Source: Dermanyssus gallinae
Taxonomy: Eukaryota; Arthropoda; Arachnida; Mesostigmata; Dermanyssidae
Reading direction: 5' to 3'
Length of the DNA: 64,000 bases
NCBI GenBank assembly: GCA_003439945.1
Contig: QVRM01001124.1
Span: forward strand, 120,597 to 184,596
Under the pieces are notes generated by a model. It ran no database searches. It was not told the DNA's origin and worked only from the letters and a program-made list of their open reading frames with translations. The first letter of the stretch is position 1; each line of letters opens with the position of its first letter. The translations under genes were made by a program, and so were the position numbers. Shown in pieces: positions 13,038-42,077 of the stretch.

Positions 13038-13198
13038 TGTACACACATCTATACATATATGTATCTCGTGTAAATATTGTATTATATTAAGTGTTGTTTG
13101 CAACGGCACTTCAAGCGGTAGTTGGTATTTTGACCCGATGATCTACCTAGGTTGAAGTTAGCCAAGTTAAGGTAGTCCCGCGTCTAATTTAGACACTT

Positions 13199-13199
13199 G

Positions 13200-13235
<36 letters not shown>
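13199..13235. repeat. (TTA)n microsatellite
   Basis: About 11 perfect TTA units followed by TTG/TTA variants. Confidence 0.95.
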
Positions 13236-13236
<1 letters not shown>

Positions 13237-15851
13237 TTGTTGCTGTTGTTAATGTGAGTCTACTGCGACTAATAGTATGATTACTATTTGAACTATAAAT
13301 ATTGTGAGTTAAAAGCTTCTTAAGATGCTTTATAGACGTGCCGAACGTTTTTTGACTAGCTAGACCGGTAGACGTAGGGAGCCGAGGACAGAACGTGAGC
13401 ACACCATCACTACCACAAACAATGACAGCAACAACAGCAGCAGCAGCAGCATACACGATAATACAGAACAAGTCATACTTTCTTTTTAAACCTCGTGGCG
13501 GAACCGTAATTAACTCGCGTATCAGTATGACAACGACGATAAGCCACGAGTAGCAGCAGGTGCAGCAAGCAGTACAACGAAACGGACGATTATACGTCAA
13601 GTTACCGTAGCAACAAACAAATAACCATAACAACAACAACAACAATGTCAGATAGCAATACACCAGACAGAATAGTAGGAAACATCAAGTAAAAGAACAA
13701 CAAGAACAACATAAATTGCTACAACAACAACGACAGCAGCCACAAAGCGATCATAGCCAACTACGAGCCTCGTAACGCGCTCTAAAATAAGAACAACTTC
13801 TCATATCCGTTTGCACTGTCGTCATCTGCCAATTGGAGTGATTTGTGGTGGACGACGATTTTTGACAGACGATTATTGCACCCCCCCCCCCCCCCACTAG
13901 ATTCGTCCGGATAGTCGGGCCCCTACTTTAACCCCTGCACCTTGATTCTTACCCCGCCTCCCCCTCCCCCTCCCGGTCCCCCGTAACCGTGCGCGCATAT
14001 AAAAAAGACAACAAAAGAACAAGGCACCGTGGTCACGACACAGCGCATCTACGGTGAGTAGACACGCGCGACACGCTCGGTGAGTCATTGTCAGTCTGTA
14101 GATCAACTACTACTACGACTGTCCGTCGGTACCGACATAGCGGCACGGCCAATTACAGCATATAGCACGCATGCTGCCGACTGTAGAGTTGGACGGAAGA
14201 CGTTGGAACGACTGAAGAGTTGGAAGATTATATGGCCAGTGGGTAATCGTCCTCATGACGATGGACGAAACACGAGAGAAAGAACGATAGAGACCATGAC
14301 GATGAGATGGAGATGATGATGACGACGCTGATTATGATGATGGTGGCGGCGATGAGTATGATGATGATGATGAGGATGATGAAGTCGCACCAGTGAATGA
14401 TGCTTGTATGTCGCTTCCTAACCACCGCTAATAATCAGTCAGTCGTTCGAGCAGTGGCGTGAGATTAATTAACGGATGCTGTCTCATTAAGCGGTGTCGG
14501 TGTTTCTCTGGGCGTGCGTACGAGCGGGCGTGGATGTGTATGAGTGTATCTATGTATGTATGTAGGTCTGTATGCAGGTCTGTATGTCTGTGCGGCTTCT
14601 CCATATCCATCGGGGGGTTGAGGTTTGGGTGTTGAACCGGCGACGACGACGACGAATGGATTGGTGTTGCTTATGGACCGGCGCCAGTAAACGAACGCCA
14701 GCGAACGAACTGTCCCAATTGCGAACTGGGAGGGAAGTAGGGAGCAATCGAGGCAGGAAGGAAGAAAGGGAGCAAGGGAAGCAATGTAGTTGGCCACGGC
14801 TGCCGGCTTGTGTGGTGTGCTGGGATCAGTTGTGGGCAGAGTGTTAGGCACACGCACACAATGTCAGAGAGCGCGGCCATATTGCGACCGAGACAGCGAT
14901 AGAGATTGGAGATTTGGAGAGAAAGAGAGCGGGGTATCTGTGTATGCATGTATACATGTGTATCGTCGTCGCCGTCGTCGTCGTCTGCTATTGCCGAACA
15001 TTGTAGGTTAAACACCATCGCTTTTGTTGTTGTTATTGTTGTTGTTGTCGTCGGCAGCATTATTATTATAATCATTATTGTCGTGGCGCATTACAACCTG
15101 CGAGGGGGATCATCCGGCGGGAGACCAGTGTGCATCGGCACCGGGCGGCCTAGTTCATTGTGTGCGGGAGCGGGAGGGGGGGGGGGGGAATAAAGCTTCC
15201 GGTCGGCCGATCATCCTATTATCTTATTATTGTTATTATTATTATTATTGCTATTTTTATGTTACTAGTATCATTCTTAAATAATACCCTGTTAATATTA
15301 CATGGTAGTTGGTGATAACGGTGGTGATGATGATGATGATGACGACGATGACGTGTTCATGGTCATAAGTGTTGTTGTTGTTGCAAATTTGTATTCACAT
15401 GCTTGCTGCTGATGCAGGAGACGATAAAGCGTTTAGTGTATCCTCTACTATTACTATTATTACTATCATTATTGCTGACCGTTATTCTTGAAACGGACAA
15501 TAACTGCCTTCAACTATAGGGGTACTTTCAGGTATTCAGATTGCATATTGTTATTGTTATTATTATTACTATTATTTTAGGTGTTATTAATGTTACTATT
15601 ATTATGCTGATTGCATAGTGGATATGAGAATGAGAGTATATATATATATATAATGTAAAAGATGCTGTCTGTTTGATCAAGTCATCAGCTGACCGGGCGA
15701 ACTGAGTATAAACGCTGACGAGATTGCAGAGTATAACTAACTTCAATAAGATGGTGGCGAAAATGATAAGATGAATGGAGATAATAAAGTAGTCGATAAA
15801 GACAGAGGAATACAATCTGTTTTCTTTGCATGCACATACCTGCGTGATATA

Positions 15852-15854
<3 letters not shown>

Positions 15855-15890
<36 letters not shown>
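15855..15890. repeat. (TA)n microsatellite
   Basis: About 18 TA units. Confidence 0.95.
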
Positions 15891-15892
<2 letters not shown>

Positions 15893-16549
15893 AAACTGCC
15901 AAGCAACTTATAAGTCTTACTCTTTTTCTCTTTCAACAAAGCATGTCTGTAAACTCATCGGCCGGTGAAAAGCTGGTCCGACAAATCACGTTGCTTAAAC
16001 CAACGTCTGCCAACTGGGCTGTTTTTCTGTTCGGAGTTTAATCATTGCTTTTTAAAGGTCAAGTTTATAGTTTATGACGTTAGCAGTAAAATTAAAGTAC
16101 TCCTCAAAAGTATGGGTTAAGTATGAATCTACTAGTCACTTTCGGTTCACTAGGATTAACACCCAGAGCTGAGCAATATGTATTCTACTTTTTGTTGTAT
16201 AGTGTATATTTCGGAAAGTTGATTCATCAATCGGCCATGGACATATATTTCTAAAGAAAAGCAGGTTTAAATATATGGTTAGTATATATATATATCTTAC
16301 CATTACAGCATTTTTACATAGACCAGAACGAATGAATGAAGTTATTCTTTCAATTAAGAGTGACCAATAAATATGTGGATTTACTGACAGCCTGAATGTG
16401 ACATAGTCAATATTAAAGTAATTATCTTTTTTATATGGGCGGTTTTTGGAAAGCCCGACGTAGACTCGGAATCGTAATATTATTAATTAACTAATACGAT
16501 GCACCATAAAAATTATACTTTCGTTAACACCGTCCAGAACGGCCATGCT

Positions 16550-32031
<15,482 letters not shown>

Positions 32032-32854
32032 TGTAAGAGGTGCACTTGACCACTCTTCGGGTGGCTTCACACGCTGGTCGCTCGTGCTCTTGCAACTCCT
32101 GAACTGCTCGGCTTAGTTGCTCTGTAAAATAACAATAGAATGAGGAATGAGGAATGTGTGCATATCTACCATCTATACAAACGCGCCTGAATTTTGCCCC
32201 CTTTAACAAAATAAACGTGCGTTTGAATTGAATTGAATATATTTTAATGTTTACGAACAACTTCTTAGCTCGTTTTGTGTTGCCACTGGATTCTGTTTTT
32301 GTTTGTTCAGACGCGCCGTTAGAGGGAGACAGGCAATTATTTTGGGCCAGTGCCACTAAACCATCGAGATTTTATCAGCGCCGAGCTGGTGATGACTGGT
32401 TGCCTCTTGGACTACCTAGCTGTGAGTTATGAAATAAAATAGCTACCCCACGTCACAGAGTAGAGTCAACACGTGCATTACAATAAGATATTTTAGTCAC
32501 TGTGGGCCAGGTGTTTCTTTTGACTCAATGTTTTTTTTCTAGAACAAAGTAATATCAGGCATTTTCTGGCTTTTTTATGAAGCCTATTTGGAGACTTTAT
32601 CCTACGTCACAACCACAATAGCTGGCTTAGCAAAAGAGTTTTACTACTGTACTATTTGGGATAATATAACAACTGGTATCTCTCAGGAGTCTTCTTGTTG
32701 GCCGTTTTTTTTTCTGTTTCATATCCATAATTGACCTTGGAACACGTTTGCAACAATTTCAAGTTTAGTGTTGCATTATAGCGCGTGGATCCGCTGCTAC
32801 ATTCGATCGTTATTCGAACCTCGATTGTTCATAATTCAAAATACTATAATAACA

Positions 32855-32855
<1 letters not shown>

Positions 32856-32930
<75 letters not shown>

Positions 32931-32932
32931 TA
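32856..32932. repeat. (TA)n microsatellite
   Basis: About 37 TA units with one G interruption, directly upstream of an RT fragment. Confidence 0.95.
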
Positions 32933-32977
32933 GTTATTTTCTTCAGTGTATAACTGAAACGTAACTTTCTCTTTGCT

Positions 32978-33882
32978 GTTTTCGTAGACTTTAAGGCGGA
33001 TTTTGATACGGCGTCACGAACAATAATCCTAGAAAAATTAGCGCTATGTAGTGTTCCAACGGCAGTACTAAAGTTATTACAAGTTGTGCTGCAGGAGGGG
33101 TCTGTAATCATCGACGACAGGGTAACTGAACACACCCCAATTAATCAGACTACAGGAGTTGCACGAAGCGATAATCTTAGCCCGCTATTATTCTAAATAT
33201 TGGTGAGCGATCTGCTGGACAAAATCCAGCGTCAATACCCGCAAGTTAGTACACTCTTGTATGTTGATGACCTTGTCCTCTACTCCCAAAGTCGATTTCA
33301 CCTGCAGCAATCGCTTGCTTCACTGCAAACGTTTATTGACCTAAATGCTCTAGTGATAAATGTAGCAAAAACTAAAGCAATGAAGTTTCCCCGCGGAGAT
33401 GGGCTCGCAGATAAGGATGAATTACGCTTGAGCTCAGCACCAATAGGTTTCGTTCAACATTTTTCATATCTTGGAGTAGTCTTTTTAACGCAGGGTTCAC
33501 ATTTTACTACACATATCGAGGTTAGAGCTCGTAAGGGCATTCTATCATTTCAAAATATTCCAGAGTCTCATCGGTTGTCGCTGGATGTCGCTCTCAACCT
33601 TTTTAATTGAAATATTGCACCGACCGCTGCTTACGGGATAAGGTCATATGGCCCCACCTATCAAAAGCGCATCTAGAAGTACCTGATAAAATTAGAGCCA
33701 GTTTTCTAAAAAGAGTGCTAGTAGTCCACCGCACTAGCCGCAACCGGCTTGTCTATCTGTTGGCCTCGATAGCACTCTTTGTGGAGGAGATGAGAGCAAC
33801 TTATGCTTTCGAGTGCGAATGCAAGCTATGCAGAAAATCGTGTCATCTGTATCATCTTCAACAGTGTACAAAAGCAATATAG
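32978..33882 (+). pseudogene. Non-LTR reverse transcriptase fragment, family A copy 2
   Basis: It opens with FVDFKADFDTASR (RT motif with the first catalytic Asp), continues through GVARSDNLSPLLF, then LLYVDDLVLYSQSRFHLQQ (YVDD catalytic centre), FSYLGVVF and, after a frameshift near 33605, FLKRVLVVHR. It has a stop at about 33194 and one frame change, so it is inactive. It shares the motif LVLYS.SR.HLQQ with the 29544 copy. Confidence 0.82.
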
Positions 33883-36800
33883 CTGATGAAAGTTATGTAG
33901 AAGAGCTGTAGCACTTATGCGCATAAACCAAATATTGGTTAATAAACAATACATTCATGGTAACGAAATTGGTTCTGCTAAACAATTTAATAATAATTGA
34001 AAATATTCAGAAGTCTTGCCGTAGAGTTTAAAACACGAAAGAATAATGACATGGCTATCAAGCCAACGAAATCATACAGCATGTAGTCGTTTAAAACTTG
34101 CAGTCTTTTCTAAGCAGCGGTTAGTTTCGGCAATATGCACAGTAAGTAAAATCTCGCTATAACATCAAAATTATCTCGGAAAGAGTCGCATCTTAGAGTA
34201 TTTATAGACCCGTTTAATATATTATATTTCATTCCTAGCCAAGGCTTCACAATTAGTGAGCTATATTTCATTCCTAGCCAAGACTCCACATTTAGTGAGC
34301 TTTTTGTAAAAGGATTTCAACGACTGACAGTTATGTTCACATATAACTGCATATTTACACTTTTTTAAGTTAACAAAGTGCATTTTTGTTGACTTGTTTC
34401 AGCACCGAGGCGGGAAGAACATCGAGCGGTAGATTCTGGAAGCAACTAAGCCGCAGGCGGCTCAGGAAGACGTTTCACACGCTCGCCGGCAATAACCTTT
34501 ATTTAATAAGATGGAGTTCTCACAGTGAGGAGAAGTAAAAAGTTCGACTAGAATAGTGGTTTTATAATGGAAAATGTATATGGTAGGCCATAATACAATG
34601 ACAGAACAGACGATGATGTTAATAAGTTGAGACGAGGCTCTGACTTGTTTGTTGTTACAGATGCTCAAATCAAGGTTCACAGTTGCGTATATTCCCGAGT
34701 CACGTGCCATGTTAAGAGTCGGTACAAAAACCCATCCTTAATTTTAAAATAAAAGTCAAGCGCCATGTTTAAACAAGACTCATTTGACGGGGACCACGTC
34801 AAGTCGAGAAGACCTGGAGGTAAAGCTTTTAGTTATTCACATATTCGAGATATTTATTATCTGGGTGCAGGTACCTGTTAACGTTCAGGATGAAACCCAT
34901 CTATTGTAGAGGAGACAGGCACCCGCCCTGACACAAGGCTGGACAGGTTCACTGAGCTTCTTATCAACCCTAACTTGAAAATGATGGTCACGTACGAATG
35001 CGAAATGGAGCCGATTATCTAGTCTGGAGTCAGTCAGTATTCGAACTTTTTTGACACTTACATAAACTTGTTCTGAATGCAGCTGCTAAGCTGGCGTTCA
35101 ACAATGTGACGGCAAGAACACGACGCCCGATAATATATATATATATATACATATATTTTTTAGGACCGTCTTCTCCGGACGGCATATTCATTAAAACTCA
35201 GTAATTTCTCATTGAGCTTAAAAATGTAATCTTATTTCTTCTTTCTAAAATGTTTAACTACACTTTTTTTGTGTATAGATGTGACAGACAAAGCTAATAT
35301 GATGAACCTAATTTAAAATGTAACCTTAACTGCCTGATTACGATAACAAAAACCTTAAGAAGAACCTTATCAACGCACTCTACAGCTACGGGTTTGTAAA
35401 TTTAAACGAGATTGTTTGAATGGGATAAAACAATATATGGCTATTGCGGATTGAATGTTAAATGCCTACTATGAGTGTTTTCTCGTTCTCACCTCAAACC
35501 ATCAACGCCATGAGCTTGACCGGTAGACACGTAAGGAGGTGCCCGCCGAGTAATAGGCACGCTTCCCGGGGTCTTGTAGCAGCAGTAATAAGATGTCCAC
35601 AATGGTCGACAGACGGAACTTCGACGTCCACCGTCTCTCACATACCACAAAGAAGAAGAAGAAAAATATATTTTCCTACTCGAAGCTGTATGATCACTGT
35701 TACTTATGCTATCTTCGCCAGAACCGGCAGCACTGCGCTGAACACTGCGACCACCACCACCACCACAGCCGCAAGTGTCATATATACGGCTCGGTTCGGT
35801 CGACAATGGGTGACGATTCGGCGATATTTCGATACAATTCATCCACACATTTTAGCCACATACATCAGCCATGAGAGTTGCCAATAACAGAACCTCTGTA
35901 TTTAGTGTTTAGCTGTTCTCGTTGTGTTTGTTTCTGCCGACGGACAGGGTAAGATGAGGCAAAACGAGATTGGCAGAGAGGTTCACGCCGATTCGAAGAT
36001 TCGAGCATCGACGACAGTCGTCGACATTGACGCTGCTGTTGGCAGTTTATGACGGTTATGACTGGCTTTGTTTCAATCCTTCACCAACGAGGGAGGGGCA
36101 CTGGCTTCCGCTCGGCCCACTCCCCACGCATGGTGTGGGACTTGCGTCCTGTTCGACTTCAAATCGCCCTCGCCGCTGATTCCCCTCGCTGCTAGGCGCC
36201 GAGCGAGACTGACGAGTTCGTCGCTAGGCAGAAGCCGGACTTCGTCGCTAGCTGTCAAGATGTAAGTAGTACGTAGACATAACGACGACGACGGCCCGAT
36301 TTCGGTGGTTTCGGCCAGGCAAACAACAAATGATGAATGGACAGAAGCGAGCAGAAGAACCGCTGAAGATCGATCGTCACACACACACACACGATCTTTG
36401 ACTAGTCGTCACGACTGGGCTGGTCGTCACGTCAAAGAGCTATTACTGCTCGAAATCCAAACCAGCGCGTTGTGCCCCTACATCAAACGGCGCTGTAACT
36501 GTGACTCTGACGGCGACTTCAACACGACTGCACAGGCTCGCAGCCAGCAGCCACCCCGGCACAGCAGTGCGGACAGCGGCAGTTCGCACAGGGTGCTGTG
36601 TCTCTGTGGATGAATGAAGGAAGGTAGGTAGGTAGATGGATGCTGAAGCTAGAAGAGATTGCACCATCACCACCGCCGTTGGCGCTCACGGTCCTGCAAC
36701 GGCTGAATGATCAGCAGCAGAGCACTGTGCGTAGCTATGAATGTATATACACATGCGTATGGATGTATGAGTAGCGACTAGCTGGCGTTTGGCTGACCAG

Positions 36801-37256
36801 CTCATCAATAGACGACGTTTTGACGGCGATAAGAAAACCAGCCGGCTGCGGTGGCCGTAATGACGGCGGCAGCAGTGGCTACAGCGACCGGAAAAGCGGG
36901 CGTACGTGAGAGCTGCGGCCAGGGTTTAGGCCAATGCCGACAGATGGCGCTGCGATCCGTGTCGAGCCCCGTCGGCTGTTGAGGCCCGAGACAGAACCCC
37001 GGGGTATAATACCAAACGGTTCACAGCGTGTAGCAAGTTACATAGTTACAACAACAATAATGACCCACATTTTTACTGGATTTTTACTGGTAAGACTTAC
37101 GAACATTGTAGCAGGAGATGTACGGGCTGTTTTTTCAAATATATGTATACGTCTTTCATGTCAATAAAAAATTAACTGGATTTGTTAAACGGAACGAGAG
37201 TTTTACAGTGTATGCGTTTGGTACGAAATAAAATACAAAAACCTAATTCGAGAGCC

Positions 37257-37292
<36 letters not shown>

Positions 37293-37500
37293 GCCATGTA
37301 TATGTATATATACGCACATTTAACTTAATTAGCTATTTAAGTTTAGGCATATTTTGTGCTCATAATAGTAAATCAATGGTTAAAATTAAGTACAGACAAT
37401 TGAAATACAATTAATTCAGCTTTAGAGCACGACCACAACGTTAAAACGATGATCCCCTTTCTCAACCCTTTAAAGCATAAAGCTGGAAAAACGCTCAGAT
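33883..37500. other. Stretch without a recognisable gene
   Basis: It contains a tandem duplication at 34224-34304, a short TA array at 37259-37291, and a GC-richer block at 35460-36950. In that block a good splice donor, AAGAT|GTAAGT (about 36261), may mark an untranslated exon. The open frames are short and of odd composition. I cannot assign a gene. Confidence 0.5.
34224..34304. repeat. Tandem duplication, unit about 41 bp
   Basis: ATATTTCATTCCTAGCCAAG occurs twice, followed each time by a variant of (G/A)CTTCACAATTAGTGAGC. The two copies differ at a few positions. Confidence 0.9.
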
Positions 37501-38449
37501 ATGCGATTTTGACTTGGCCATGTCCGTTTTATTCGAAGTGTCTTATATGAAACACATAACCAAATGTCTAGTGGAAAGTTTCTTGTCAATGAGCTTGTGA
37601 CTTTGGCTAAGGGGCATCAACAAAGATGCCACGCCAGAAAGAGTCGTCTGAATCGGTTGCTTGGAATTGGCTATAGTCAACATTGTGCTCGTCAACTGAA
37701 TGTGAACTAATTCGTTGCTTGTAGATACTACTCAACGCAATTCATCTTTAATATCCAAAATTAAAATATTTCTGTTTATTTCACTTAAATTTAGTATGAT
37801 ATACAGAATATAAGGTTGTCTTCATAATCAATTTTCTTCATTACGCTTTTGACGAGAGCAGTATTGTAACGCTTACGCTCCATTGCTGCGCATTCCACTG
37901 TATAGTACTTGGTACATCTCTCCAAACAGAACCGGCAGGTATACAGCACGTACTCCTTATGTCAGGCGGCATTTGAGCATACCAGGCAGTGATAACCACG
38001 CCGCACTTTGTACCTTGTGTACAAGTGGCGATCGTCGTATGCAGGGCCAGACTGAAAGGTACCAGGCGTTGAATACGTTCAAACCCCCCGACCTTTTGTC
38101 TGTTTCTGCGCTGACCTTAGCTTCCCACTCCGAAGTAGAACATCCCTAAGGCACCGTACGCCACATCTTCAGCCTTAGTGAAATTGTTTCAGTAGCTTGT
38201 GAACAGCCCGACATGTAAATCAAACAAAGCGGCCTCTTGCTGATATCGACATCGAAAATCACTCGCTTTAAACAATACTTAAGAAAAACCTTTTCAAGCT
38301 GGTGAAAAGTGGCCAGCGTAAGGTGGTTCCATAACCCTGTCAAAACCATACATCAGTTTCTAAACAATCTTAAGCACGAAGAGCTTCATTGCCGCGAAAA
38401 CAGACAGTCTTCAGACATTGCCTACTTCCCCATAAAGAGAGACAATAAC

Positions 38450-39390
38450 CGTCGGGGTTATGTCGTTTATATGCTCTGTCAACATTATTCTCGTATCAGT
38501 AACCGGTAGAGTTCATCAACAGTATCAGCTCACAGGCAGTTTCCATCCGAAAGCAGATTCGGGCCGCATTCGAGCTGCAAATAATCGGGGAGACTGCTTC
38601 CCTCTATTGCACGTTTTACAAAACCGCCAACATACTGCTATCCACTTAAGCCAACAGTTCCGTAGTGCTCTCCGAAGATTTGTAAGACTGCGCACTGCTA
38701 GGCGAAGATAGCATAACACGAATGATGGGCTCTACAAACCCGCTATATGTGCACAACGGCTGCGGCCCCCTGACAAGCACGATACCGGTTTGTAGAAGGT
38801 CACGAAAATTGAAATCTTTCGGTTAATTTCACTTCCAATGGGTAGTTGGCCTATTCTCGCATGTGACCAGCTATTCTCTTTCTGTCTTTACTCTCTCAGG
38901 CAACAATAGACGCAGAAGAGTGTGCCGATGACAAGGAGAGCACTTGCGCATTTTTGCACTGTGAAGCGTCTCATAGTTTGGGGTGTAATTAAATTAGGTA
39001 GGAGAACCGACCTCCACAAATTAACGAAGAGGTTCTTTGAACCAATAATTCTCATAAGAGAAGAAAAGGGTTTAAGAGATAAAAGAAACAACGTCTAACG
39101 GTACGTTGATGAGATCCTGACACCCACACGGCGAGTTTTATGAAAGAGCTGTTAGTGACAGCTTTTTTCTTCATGTTAGGCAGTACGCCGCAGATTCTTG
39201 CATTAGTTAGCATATTAAGCTTGATTAGAACCAGAATAAAGTGGCCACATGTTTTCCCAACCTGAATCCCATCAAAAACATGTGGATGATGCTGAAATGG
39301 CCCGTTGAAGCCAGAAGTACAGCTTCTACAACACTTCCGGAAGCTCACAAATGCTATGCGCGAGAAGTCAAATATTATCCCTTAGCAGTT
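38450..39390 (+). pseudogene. Tc1-like transposase pseudogene
   Basis: The N-terminal HTH part (VHQQYQLTGSFHPKADSGR, then RTARRR) matches the pattern of Tc1 DNA-binding domains. A middle scrap reads VWGVIKLGRRTDLHKLTKR, and the C-terminal block PNLNPIKNMWMMLKWPVEA corresponds to the conserved SPDLNPIENLW motif. Several stops and frame changes separate them. Inactive and old. Confidence 0.68.
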
Positions 39391-40401
39391 CATTAGTTCA
39401 GTTGATTTGGTTCATGTCAATTCGCATGGTGGCTGTTATTAGGATACGTGGGTCTAAAATACACTATACAATTAAATTATTTACATTTGAAGCAAACAGC
39501 TCAACCGTACATTTGTATTAGAATTAAATTTCCCTTCATTGTGATATAGCTCTTTTTCGATATAGTTTACTTGGACAGAAAAAAATTCATTTGTAACGAG
39601 AAAATCTAGTCATAATTTAAAGCTGATGTAGTTTTATTTGGAATATGTTTGGTCAATTCAAAACGGCACAAATACTGGGGGCACAAAATATGTCAAAAGT
39701 CAATTTTAATGGGTAATGAAGGTTCGTTGTCCCGATCTATTAGGTCAGTCAGAATGTTCTGTTGGATTCCTACAACAACATTTAAGAAAAACAACTTCAC
39801 AAAGTTGCTCCATATCACTTCTAGCAATGATGTGTACCCAACATATGAATGCACTAGTCGTTGCGTTTATCATGCTTACTTTCTACCTGAATCAGTGTAA
39901 GAACGACTTCCTACGCAAACCCCTTTACTTACAATAAAGGTTTTTCAGTGTTTATATGTACACAGATATGTATATATAATCTAGGATGAAATGTTGGCAT
40001 TACCAGAGCCATGTTTAGTGTTAAACGCGAAATTCTCGCCTACAGCATCATGACAAAAAACGGCGACCATATGTGAAAACACCCGTAAAATTCGAATGTA
40101 TTGAACGTGCAAACTCAAACGTAATACACTACAGGAATTTTTTATTTTTGTTAACTAGTAGCAAACTAAATTAAAATACTAGTCAAACTACTGTCATTTG
40201 TAAAAAAAAAAATACGTTTCTTCATTCCATTTGACAAATGGTTTTTAACCGAATTCGACGAGCTCATGCCACCAGTGTTTACATTTTCAATGCCAGCTGA
40301 AAAGTTGTCTTCAAGCTAGACGTTATTGACATATTTATATCGATTTAAAGAGACATTTTGTCAAACCATGACCATTTTATTATAACCTAAAGATATTAAG
40401 T

Positions 40402-40407
<6 letters not shown>

Positions 40408-40440
<33 letters not shown>
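40408..40440. repeat. (TA)n microsatellite
   Basis: About 16 TA units. Confidence 0.94.
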
Positions 40441-40443
<3 letters not shown>

Positions 40444-41338
40444 TTGCTTTGTTAACAGAAAAATATTTTGTTATTAAGAAGTATCAGTATCGTGTTGCTT
40501 ATTTCGATCACAGGCTGCCGGAACCTAATTACGGTGCTGGGTACTAAATAATAAATGACGAAACGTGTGACCGCAACGCAACCGCACTATAATATATTTC
40601 CTAGTGACATCCGGGCGCAGATACCGCAGCCTATAATAGAAAATACAACAAAAACATTAACAGTAACAAAAACAACAACAACGACCACATCCGCAACAGC
40701 AACCAAACAAACATCAACATTGGGGCCATGCTCATTGTCTTAATTAAGCAGAACTTTTGTTATTGTATTGACACATATATGGATGACAGGTAAGACGACG
40801 TCAAGCTCCTTCCGCGCACCTTACCGCGTAAAACCGCAAAAACGCGCGGTTTCGGCGACAGGAGCAGCAACAACAGCGACAATACACGACAAACAGTATA
40901 ACACACCAACATCCGTATCGTCAACAACGCAGGCGCTAACAATAACGACATAAACTAGTGACAAAAACTGCTGCTGCTGCTGCAAAAAACAGCTAATGCA
41001 AAGAAGACAGCCAGACATATAGACAACATGAGGCGGAAGTCTGAAAGCCGGCTGAGCGGTCGCAAACAAACGCCGAAATGAAGACTCCACGCAACGGCGA
41101 CGACGACGACGACGACAACATCAACAACAACAATGTGACCAACGTCAACGACAAGAGCAATAACATCAGAAGAGACCCAAGTCATCAACAACAACAACAA
41201 CAATAACAACAACAGCAACAACGACAACAATGTCGAGGACGGAACACTGGGAACACAAGCTGGAGACGTGTCAGCCTCAGTCCTACAGCGCCGTACTGTG
41301 CCGCATGATTGGGCACCGCATACGGCAGCCGATATAGT

Positions 41339-41590
41339 ATGTACAAACATCTCGTCGCTGAGGATAAGGGCGATCATGGCGATGCCGGCCACGGAAGTGT
41401 GTTTTTCTTCATCGTCTTCTGCATTTCCATCTTTCTATTGCTCTTCTCGCTTCAGTCAACTTCAACATCATCATCATCATCATCAACAACAACAACAATA
41501 ACAACGTTATCGTCGTCATCACCATCATCGTCATCATTATTATCATCATCATCATCATCATCAACAGCAGCAATATTACTGTGTTCTTAG
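41339..41590 (+). CDS. Candidate small membrane protein ORF (unassigned)
   Basis: An ATG at 41339 starts MYKHLVAEDKGDHGDAGHG, followed by a hydrophobic stretch of about 20 residues (SVFFFIVFCISIFLLLFSLQ), then Ser/Thr low complexity from TCA repeats, ending at 41588-41590. A strong donor, CCAAT|GTAAGT, follows at 41596. The polar-then-transmembrane design looks more protein-like than neighbouring frames, but I recognise no family and the repeat tail may be non-coding. Confidence 0.25.
   Translation: MYKHLVAEDKGDHGDAGHGSVFFFIVFCISIFLLLFSLQSTSTSSSSSSTTTTITTLSSSSPSSSSLLSSSSSSSTAAILLCS
41466..41570. repeat. (TCA)n / (CAA)n triplet repeats
   Basis: Interrupted TCA and CAA triplets. Similar CAA-rich blocks run 40625-41240, and (CTA)n is at 41674-41700. 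Confidence 0.88.
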
Positions 41591-41929
41591 CCAATGTAAG
41601 TCCCTACAACAAACAGACACGCAATCACCTCATCCCGACACACATCCGCCCACTATCACGTGTAATACTACTAACACTACTACTACTACTACTACTAATA
41701 CTACGGAGTACAAAGCACACTGTCGGTCATATCATCACGGCGACGTAATGACTAACTCATTCGCATACAAATACAAGCGATAGGTAAACACAAATACGTA
41801 TATCCATCTAGACTTCTACATATCTATCTATCTATCATGCACTGGTCCACGTATACTTAGCCGTCCCGTCTCATATCAGTCGGCTTGTTTGGCTTTCTAT
41901 GTCTGTATGTCTATCTGTTGACTCTGACA

Positions 41930-42077
<148 letters not shown>

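Larger units (their letters stand above)
8808..16548. other. Gene-poor stretch downstream of PIP5K
   Basis: No frame here looks like a conserved protein. The first part is presumably the kinase 3'UTR; I see no clear polyadenylation site close to the stop. The stretch contains triplet repeats, short TA arrays (10284-10308, 12978-13012, 15641-15652, 15855-15890), an AC run at 13020-13037, a GATC run at 12443-12466, a C15 run at 13881-13895 and a G run at 15177-15188. The short open frames are low complexity. Confidence 0.6.

Noticed and set aside
34462..34710. 82-codon minus-strand frame with a hydrophobic middle
   Set aside because: No family pattern, no conserved-looking splice context, and a composition like AT-rich intergenic DNA.
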